Made by a program: the position numbers and the translations under genes. Under the pieces are notes generated by a model. That model was given only the letters and a program-made list of their open reading frames with translations, did not search any database and had not been told where the DNA came from. Source: an uncultured Clostridia bacterium (GTDB lineage Bacteria > Bacillota > Clostridia > Tissierellales > Peptoniphilaceae). From it: a stretch of DNA of 10,467 nt. Below, piece by piece: positions 5,837-10,467 of this stretch; the stretch's first letter is position 1, and each line of letters starts with the position of its first letter. Location of the stretch: assembly GCA_945916025.1 (NCBI GenBank), contig CAMEGD010000044.1, forward strand, positions 1 through 10,467, read 5' to 3'.

Positions 5837-6973
5837 ATGAAAGGCTTAGTATTAGAAGGTGGAGGGGCAAAGGGCTCCTACCAGGTTGGGGCTTATAAGG
5901 CCCTAAAAGAACTTGGGTATGAATTTGATTATATAGTTGGAACTTCCATAGGAGCAATTAATGGGGCAATGTTTGTCCAAGGGGATGAAGATTTAGCTGA
6001 AGAGGTCTGGCAAGACATTAAGTACTCCACAGTTATTAATGTTGATAACGACAAGGTAAAGAGTTTTTTAAATGAAGATTTAACCATTAGCAACTTTATG
6101 GAAAAGGTTGGACTTATTAGGGAGGTAATTTCTGAAGGGGGTTTTGATACAACGCCTTTTAAAAACCTTCTAGACTCATACATTGATGAAGAAAAAATAC
6201 TAAAGTCCGATATTAAATTTGGCCTAGTAACAGTTGACTTAACAAATAGAAAACCAATAGAAATATTTGCTGATGAAATGAAGCCTGGCCAATTAAAAAA
6301 ATATATTTACGGGTCTTCTAACCTTCCGGTATTTAAACAAGAACCTATAGATGGAAGGTATCTTATAGATGGTGTATTTTATGCTAATAACCCTGTAGAA
6401 ATGCTTTTAGACAAATGTGATGAAGTAGTGGATATATTACTTTACCACGACAGGCCTTTTAGGAGGGTAAAGGACTTAGAAAAGGTAACTGTAATTTGTC
6501 CAAAAATAAAGATTACTGAGGTTTTAAACTTTACCAAGGAGTCTGCTGAACTTGGAATAAAACTTGGATATTATGACACTTACAAGGTTATTAACAAGCT
6601 ATTAGGACAAGATTATTATATAAAGGCTCCAGATTGTGAATTTACCTTAAAGATAATTTATAATTTGTATTTAAAAAGAAAAAAGTCATACTTAGAAGAA
6701 GTTTCCTTTAGGACTTTTTTAGAAAAGAAGATTCCAGACTTTATAAGTAAAAACAAACTAAACCAAAAGGCAGACTACAACGAACTAATGGTAGATGTTT
6801 TAGAAAAACTTGCCTTAAGACTAAACTTAGAAAAATTTAAGATATATGATTTTATAGAATTTTCACAAGAGATATTAGAAAAACTTGAAGAAAATAATCT
6901 TGTAGGTTTTTATCCAACAGAAGAGGACCTTTTAAGATCAATTACAAATATTAACAAAGAGATGGTATTATGA
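5837..6973 (+). CDS. Patatin-like phospholipase
   Basis: A 378-residue patatin-fold serine lipase/acyl hydrolase. The catalytic apparatus is complete: oxyanion-hole GGGAKG (8-13), nucleophile elbow GTSIG with S37, and the Asp of the Ser-Asp dyad in DGV (D178). ANNPVE (183-188) after it is also typical. The domain spans about residues 1-230. The remainder (about 230-378) is a charged, mostly helical region with no motif I recognise. There is no signal peptide, so it probably acts in the cytosol or at the inner membrane face on phospholipid or acyl esters; the substrate is unknown. AAGGAG (5826-5831) is 5 bases before the ATG. Its stop overlaps the next start as ATGA (6970-6973), so the two products are made together. 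Confidence 0.92.
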   Translation: MKGLVLEGGGAKGSYQVGAYKALKELGYEFDYIVGTSIGAINGAMFVQGDEDLAEEVWQDIKYSTVINVDNDKVKSFLNEDLTISNFMEKVGLIREVISEGGFDTTPFKNLLDSYIDEEKILKSDIKFGLVTVDLTNRKPIEIFADEMKPGQLKKYIYGSSNLPVFKQEPIDGRYLIDGVFYANNPVEMLLDKCDEVVDILLYHDRPFRRVKDLEKVTVICPKIKITEVLNFTKESAELGIKLGYYDTYKVINKLLGQDYYIKAPDCEFTLKIIYNLYLKRKKSYLEEVSFRTFLEKKIPDFISKNKLNQKADYNELMVDVLEKLALRLNLEKFKIYDFIEFSQEILEKLEENNLVGFYPTEEDLLRSITNINKEMVL

Positions 6974-7527
6974 GAAGAAAAGATAGAGAAATGGGAGAAG
7001 ACTTCGCCTTAGAAGTAATAGACAAAAGTCAATATGGGGTTTTAGGACTTGTTTGTGAAGATAAGGTTTATACTTTGCCCCTTTCAATAATTAGACAGAA
7101 CAAGACCCTTTATTTCCACTCTGCCAAAGAGGGAAGAAAGGTAGATATGATTAAAGATAACAAGCTGGTTTCAGTGACCTTTGTGGCGGATATAAAAGTT
7201 CCGAAGTTATTTACAAAAGAAGAAATAATTGAAAAAATAGAAGATGGAACTTATCAACAAATCGGGTCTAAAATATTTACAACAGAATTTGCTTCTGCCC
7301 ATGTTAGTGGAAGAATTTTTGAAGTTAAAGATGACAATGAAAAAATAGAGGTCCTAAAACTAATTTCAGATAAGTATACTCCAGAATTTTCTAATATAGC
7401 TATTTCCTTTATTAAGTCATCTTTGGAAAGGACAAGGATCTACAAAATAGATATGGAATCCATAACAGGAAAAAGAAAGAAGTTTGACAAAGAAGGAAAA
7501 GAATTGAAATTCCAAAGAATGGAATAG
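6970..7527 (+). CDS. Pyridoxamine 5'-phosphate oxidase-like FMN split-barrel protein (NimA-like)
   Basis: A 185-residue flavin split-barrel protein of the group that includes the nitroimidazole reductases NimA-E. It starts MRRKDREM, followed by the Y-G-V-L-G-L strand (22-27), TLPLSII (35-41), TLYFHSAKEGRKVDMI (46-61) with the HSA-x-x-G-x-K flavin phosphate-binding segment, and NKLVSVTFV. These are the hallmarks of the family. The C-terminal part (about 120-185) carries the dimer helices and a Lys-rich tail. It probably binds FMN and reduces a small molecule in the cytosol; whether it acts on 5-nitroimidazoles cannot be told from sequence. The start overlaps the patatin stop (ATGA), implying translational coupling; GAGATGG just upstream is only a weak ribosome binding site. 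A strong terminator follows. Confidence 0.85.
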   Translation: MRRKDREMGEDFALEVIDKSQYGVLGLVCEDKVYTLPLSIIRQNKTLYFHSAKEGRKVDMIKDNKLVSVTFVADIKVPKLFTKEEIIEKIEDGTYQQIGSKIFTTEFASAHVSGRIFEVKDDNEKIEVLKLISDKYTPEFSNIAISFIKSSLERTRIYKIDMESITGKRKKFDKEGKELKFQRME

Positions 7528-7537
7528 ATTTTCATAT

Positions 7538-7580
7538 AAAAACAGTCCCCTAACTGGAAATAGTCGAGGGGACTGTTTTT
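7538..7580. terminator. Bidirectional intrinsic terminator between convergent genes
   Basis: AAAAACAGTCCCCT (7538-7551) and AGGGGACTGTTTTT (7567-7580) are a perfect 14-bp inverted repeat with a 15-base loop. Each strand ends in five T after a GC-rich core, so it can stop transcripts from the split-barrel gene (plus) and from tyrS (minus), whose stop codons lie 10 and 18 bases away. Confidence 0.93.
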
Positions 7581-7598
7581 GTATTACAAACTAAATAA

Positions 7599-8828
7599 TT
7601 AAACGAGTTTTATTTGGTGGAAGTTTTTCTTACCCTTTCTTAAAAGAAGTTTGTCATCTTTAAAGTCTTCTACTTTAACAGTATGATTATAGTCTTCTAC
7701 AACTTTATCATCTATATAAATTCCCTTATTCTGAATAAGCCTTCTACCTTCACCATTAGATTTTACAAAGCCAATTTCTTTGATTAATTCAATAATAGAA
7801 AGTCCTTCACTAAAATCTTCTTTTTTGTAATCAGTAGATGGAATATTTTCGCTATCCTTGTTACCTGAAAACAGGGATCTTGCAGCATTAAGAGAATCCT
7901 CTGCATCTTTTTCACCATGGATCATCTTTACCACTTCATAAGCTAATATTTCCTTAGCCTTATTTATTTCAGCCCCTTCTACATTTGAAAGTTCATCTAT
8001 TTCTTCCAAAGACTTAAAGGTCAATAGTTTTAAAAATGGCTTAACATCAGCATCATCTATATTTCTAAGATATTGAAACATTTCATAAGGAGGAGTTTTT
8101 TCCCTATCTAACCAAATTGCCCCCTTAGCAGTCTTACCCATTTTTACACCAGTAGCAGTAGTCAATAGTTTAAAAGTCATTGCATAGGCTGGTTTTTGTT
8201 CTTTCTTTCTAATAAGTTCCATACCGCCAATAATATTTGACCATTGGTCGGAACCACCCATTTGCATTATAGCTCCATACTTTCTATTTAATACTAAGAA
8301 GTCATAGGACTGTAAAAGTAAATAGGAAAACTCAAAAAATGTCAGGCCATCTTCCATACGGTTTTTGTAAGAGTCCATAGCAAGCATCCTGTTAACAGAA
8401 AAGTGAACTCCTACCTCTCTCATAAAGTCTAAGAAATTTAGGTCAAGTAGCCAGTTGGCATTGTTGTCTATTATAGTCTTGCCACCATCTATATCTAAAA
8501 ATCTCTTCATTTGACTTTCAAAACACTTTGCATTATGGTCTATTCTTTCCTTAGTCATAAGCTGTCTCATATCAGTTCTGCCAGATGGATCACCTACCAT
8601 TGTAGTTCCAGACCCAAGTAAGGCTATGGGTCTATGACCAGCCCTTTCCATATGAACCATAGTCATAATTTGAACAAAATGTCCCAAAGTTAAACTATCA
8701 GCTGTAGCATCAAAACCAATGTAGTAGGTAATCTTTTCCTTTCCTAACAGGTCTCTAATTTCATCTTCGTGACTTGTATTGTCAATGTAACCACGTTCTT
8801 CTAAAATATCAAAAACATTTCTCTCCAT
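7599..8828 (-). CDS. tyrS: Tyrosyl-tRNA synthetase
   Basis: A 409-residue class I aminoacyl-tRNA synthetase that charges tRNA-Tyr. The Rossmann domain shows TYYIGFDATADSLTLGHF (35-51), in which LGHF is the HIGH-box equivalent and D40 is in the tyrosine pocket, GSGTTMVGDPSGR (72-84), QSYDF (173-177), GGSDQW (191-196) and the KMSKS-box variant KMGKT (229-233). A helical anticodon-binding region follows (about 250-330), then a C-terminal S4 RNA-binding domain (about 343-405; GEGRRLIQNKGIYID). Length and domain order are those of bacterial TyrS. AAGGAGG (8840-8834, minus) is 5 bases before the ATG. Expression is expected to rise when uncharged tRNA-Tyr accumulates, through the T-box leader immediately upstream. 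It is convergent with the split-barrel gene and divergent from the NhaC-type permease. Confidence 0.97.
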   Translation of the reverse strand: MERNVFDILEERGYIDNTSHEDEIRDLLGKEKITYYIGFDATADSLTLGHFVQIMTMVHMERAGHRPIALLGSGTTMVGDPSGRTDMRQLMTKERIDHNAKCFESQMKRFLDIDGGKTIIDNNANWLLDLNFLDFMREVGVHFSVNRMLAMDSYKNRMEDGLTFFEFSYLLLQSYDFLVLNRKYGAIMQMGGSDQWSNIIGGMELIRKKEQKPAYAMTFKLLTTATGVKMGKTAKGAIWLDREKTPPYEMFQYLRNIDDADVKPFLKLLTFKSLEEIDELSNVEGAEINKAKEILAYEVVKMIHGEKDAEDSLNAARSLFSGNKDSENIPSTDYKKEDFSEGLSIIELIKEIGFVKSNGEGRRLIQNKGIYIDDKVVEDYNHTVKVEDFKDDKLLLRKGKKNFHQIKLV

Positions 8829-9012
8829 AAATTCCTCCTTAATATCATTTTAAATAAAAAAAACTATACGACAAAGGGACGTTCATAACGTGGTACCACC
8901 CTTTTTCGCATAGGCCTCAAAATATCCATAATAGATAAAAAAATCAGACTCAGAGCTTGTAATTCCCAAAAAATCTTTGGTACTGGAACCCTTCAAAGTC
9001 TCTTATAAAATT
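8829..9012 (-). promoter_or_regulatory. Tyrosine T-box riboswitch leader of tyrS (compact form)
   Basis: On the minus strand the T-box core GGGTGGTACCACG (8901-8889) is unmistakable. Its UGGU (8898-8895) complements the ACCA end of tRNA-Tyr, including discriminator A73. A candidate Stem I spans only 9001-8946 (56 bases): AGACT (9001-8997) pairs with AGTCT (8950-8946). Inside it an AGTA (8984-8981) / GAA (8965-8963) loop-E pair brackets the specifier region. UAC (8961-8959), a Tyr codon followed by A, is the specifier. Above it is only a 5-bp hairpin, CCAAA (8980-8976) with TTTGG (8970-8966). The distal Stem I module (AG bulge and terminal loop that stack on the tRNA elbow) is not evident. Between Stem I and the core there is only a small TATC/GATA hairpin. 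Class and amino-acid specificity are secure; the fold is my reading by eye. Confidence 0.88.
8856..8913 (-). terminator. Attenuator terminator of the tyrS T-box
   Basis: On the minus strand CTATGCGAAAAAGGG (8913-8899) pairs with CCCTTTGTCGTATAG (8878-8864), with one A-G mismatch and one G-U, and eight T follow (8863-8856). The 20-base loop contains the UGGU and an ACGTT/AACGT mini-hairpin. The inner AAAGGG/CCCTTT part is also the lower antiterminator helix. Confidence 0.8.
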
Positions 9013-9018
9013 AGTGTA

Positions 9019-9047
9019 ATTATACTAAAGCTTTATTTTAAAGTCAA
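9019..9047 (-). promoter_or_regulatory. tyrS promoter (minus strand)
   Basis: On the minus strand TTGACT (9047-9042), exactly 17 bp, then a perfect TATAAT (9024-9019). Transcription should start near 9012, giving a leader of about 184 bases that contains the T-box. Confidence 0.85.
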
Positions 9048-9053
9048 ATAATA

Positions 9054-9082
9054 TTGAGTCTAAGGACTTGTGGTGTTATATT
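9054..9082 (+). promoter_or_regulatory. Promoter of the NhaC-family gene, extended -10
   Basis: TTGAGT (9054-9059), a 17-bp spacer and TATATT (9077-9082) preceded by TG at 9074-9075 (extended -10). The predicted start is about 9089, so the leader would be only about 12 bases and would begin at the ribosome binding site GAGGGGG (9089-9095). Confidence 0.6.
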
Positions 9083-9100
9083 TAAAGTGAGGGGGTTATT

Positions 9101-10417
9101 ATGAGATTTAAATTATTTAGTGGACTTTTTGTTTTAGGTCTGTTAGTTGGCATATCACTTGGCATACATATTGTATATCCATTGATTTTTGGGTTTATAT
9201 TATTTTCCTTTGATGCTTTTTCAAAGGGTTTTTCTAAAGAAGAATGGTTCCAGATGATAAAAAAAGGTCTTGGAGTTGTAAAGAACTTAATAATTATATT
9301 TACTTTAGTAGGTTTTTTGACAGCTGGCTGGAGACTAAGTGGTACAATTCAATATTTGGTATACTATGGAGCTAATTTAATTAACCCTAATTTTTTCTAT
9401 GTATTTTGTTTTTTGCTTACACTGGGAATGTCTATGTTAATAGGCTCAATTAGTGGAACCATTACTACAATGGGCGTAGTCTTAATAAGTCTAGCAAGGG
9501 CAAATGGGTCAGATCTCATTATAGCCACAGGGGCGATTTTGTCTGGGGGGATTTTTGGAGATAGGATGAGCCCTGTATCTTCAGCTGCCTACTTAGTAGG
9601 AGAACTTACTGAAACCAATGTAATAGATAATAGAAGGTTAATGCTAAAATCTATAATTGCACCTACAATTTTCAGTTTGTTAGGATTTTTAATACTTTCT
9701 ATCTTGTTTCAAGGACAGGGAGTTAGTAAGGACCTTTTAGTTTCCTTAAAAGAGGTAACTAATCTTTCTATATATGCAACAATACCAGCCTTAGCTATTA
9801 TAATTTTGTCCCTATTAAAAGTTAAAACAAAACCACTACTTTTAATATCTACAATATTAAGTATACTAGTGGCATATTTTGTCCAAGGATTTTCAATTAA
9901 TGAAATAACAAGTTCATTGTTTTTTGGAGTAAATGTTCAAAACCTTCCCCAAGACCTATCTAGAATCATAAATAGCGGTGGACTGAAAACAATGTTTCCA
10001 ACTATAGTAAGTGTAGGTTTATCTGCTATATACTTTGGGATATTTGAAAAGACAAAGTTTTTGAGTCCTATAGAGGACATAATCAACAAGCTAGAGCCAA
10101 TGCTAGGAAAATACTGGACTTATATTTTAGTTTGTATATTCTTTAGTATGCTATTTTGTACCCAAGCTATTGTTGTAATGCTAATAACTGGTATATACAA
10201 GTCTAGATACTCTAGTAACAAGCTATTAATGTTAGACCTTGCAAATGGAGCTATTTTAATTCCAGCAATTATACCTTGGAATATGGCATCTAACATTGCA
10301 TTTACAGTATACGAAGTGTCATTTTTAGGAGTATTTTCTAATCTTCTATCTATTATAACACCTATAACTTATTACTTTTATAGAAAAAGACTATTAAAAA
10401 AGTTAGAAAAACTTTAA
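9101..10417 (+). CDS. NhaC-family membrane antiporter/permease (possible tyrosine transporter)
   Basis: A 438-residue integral membrane protein with roughly 10-11 hydrophobic helices (for example 5-38, 60-75, 98-132, 185-204, 224-239, 245-263, 340-362 and the C-terminal pair). The NhaC/ion-transporter signature is present: GSISGT (115-120) and SGGIFGDRMSPVSS (148-161), in which D154 and S157-P158 belong to the ion-binding half-helix region. The C-terminal repeat shows the matching NGAILIPAIIPWN segment. The family exchanges Na+ for H+ or organic substrates. Some NhaC-type members (YheL) have been predicted to carry tyrosine because Tyr T-boxes precede them. Here the gene is divergent from tyrS, which is suggestive, but it has no T-box of its own. 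Start supported by GAGGGGG at 9089-9095, 5 bases before the ATG. No clear terminator follows within the window. Confidence 0.87.
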   Translation: MRFKLFSGLFVLGLLVGISLGIHIVYPLIFGFILFSFDAFSKGFSKEEWFQMIKKGLGVVKNLIIIFTLVGFLTAGWRLSGTIQYLVYYGANLINPNFFYVFCFLLTLGMSMLIGSISGTITTMGVVLISLARANGSDLIIATGAILSGGIFGDRMSPVSSAAYLVGELTETNVIDNRRLMLKSIIAPTIFSLLGFLILSILFQGQGVSKDLLVSLKEVTNLSIYATIPALAIIILSLLKVKTKPLLLISTILSILVAYFVQGFSINEITSSLFFGVNVQNLPQDLSRIINSGGLKTMFPTIVSVGLSAIYFGIFEKTKFLSPIEDIINKLEPMLGKYWTYILVCIFFSMLFCTQAIVVMLITGIYKSRYSSNKLLMLDLANGAILIPAIIPWNMASNIAFTVYEVSFLGVFSNLLSIITPITYYFYRKRLLKKLEKL

Positions 10418-10435
10418 AAAAATTAGAAAAAGGTG

Positions 10436-10465
10436 TTGACAAAGGTATATGTCCTTTGTTAATAT
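10436..10465 (+). promoter_or_regulatory. Promoter with overlapping palindromic operator, for an off-window gene
   Basis: TTGACA (10436-10441) is followed at 18 bp by TAATAT (10460-10465). A perfect inverted repeat, ACAAAGG (10439-10445) and CCTTTGT (10453-10459) with a 7-base centre, covers the last bases of the -35 and the whole spacer. This is the layout of a repressor operator. There is no following T-run in the window, but a terminator hairpin cannot be fully excluded because the sequence ends here. Confidence 0.5.
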
Positions 10466-10467
10466 AA

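Noticed and set aside
5929..6183. Minus-strand open frame inside the patatin gene
   Set aside because: It is antisense to the catalytic domain, without ribosome binding site or recognisable motif.
10395..10425. AAAGTT/AACTTT repeat as a terminator of the permease gene
   Set aside because: It is a short all-AT-type stem overlapping the coding end and is followed by A, not T.

Overview
The window is AT-rich, with AGGAGG-type ribosome binding sites, sigma-A-like promoters, U-tailed intrinsic terminators and a tyrosine T-box leader. This points to a low-GC Gram-positive bacterium. The gene set (KMGKT-type TyrRS, viroplasmin-RNase HI, FMN-binding lipoprotein, NhaC permease) fits an anaerobic Firmicute such as the Anaerococcus/Peptoniphilus group. 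That placement is an impression from the proteins, not a test. I see no insertion sequence, CRISPR array, rRNA or tRNA gene.

Layout. (1) 1-2487: the 3' part of a WecG/TagA/CpsF glycosyltransferase gene overlaps transketolase (tkt), followed by a terminator. (2) 2501-3462: a CpXC-domain protein, then an unlisted 57-residue charged protein behind an AT-rich folded leader, then a terminator. (3) 3597-4060: a monocistronic FMN-binding lipoprotein with a good promoter, a strong ribosome binding site and a strong terminator. (4) 4038-4713: RNase HI, whose promoter lies inside the previous terminator and whose mRNA looks leaderless. (5) 4817-5333: a dCMP/cytidine deaminase-family gene on the minus strand with its own promoter and terminator. 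(6) 5342-7580: mscL with a C-terminal zinc ribbon, then a patatin-like phospholipase translationally coupled (ATGA) to an FMN split-barrel protein, closed by a 14-bp bidirectional terminator. (7) 7599-9012: tyrS on the minus strand under a compact T-box leader. (8) 9054-10417: a divergent NhaC-family permease. The last bases (10436-10467) hold a promoter overlapped by a perfect 7-bp inverted repeat, serving a gene outside the window.

Most genes are housekeeping and form short independent transcription units. The less ordinary content is regulatory. The tyrS T-box has a very short Stem I, and its terminator helix encloses the antiterminator instead of competing with it through a separate 3' arm. 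tyrS and the NhaC-type permease are driven by back-to-back promoters only 6 bp apart, and NhaC-type permeases elsewhere have been proposed to carry tyrosine. The rnhA promoter reuses the upstream terminator stem and predicts a transcript starting at the A of the ATG. I do not see a multi-gene defence or biosynthetic system here.
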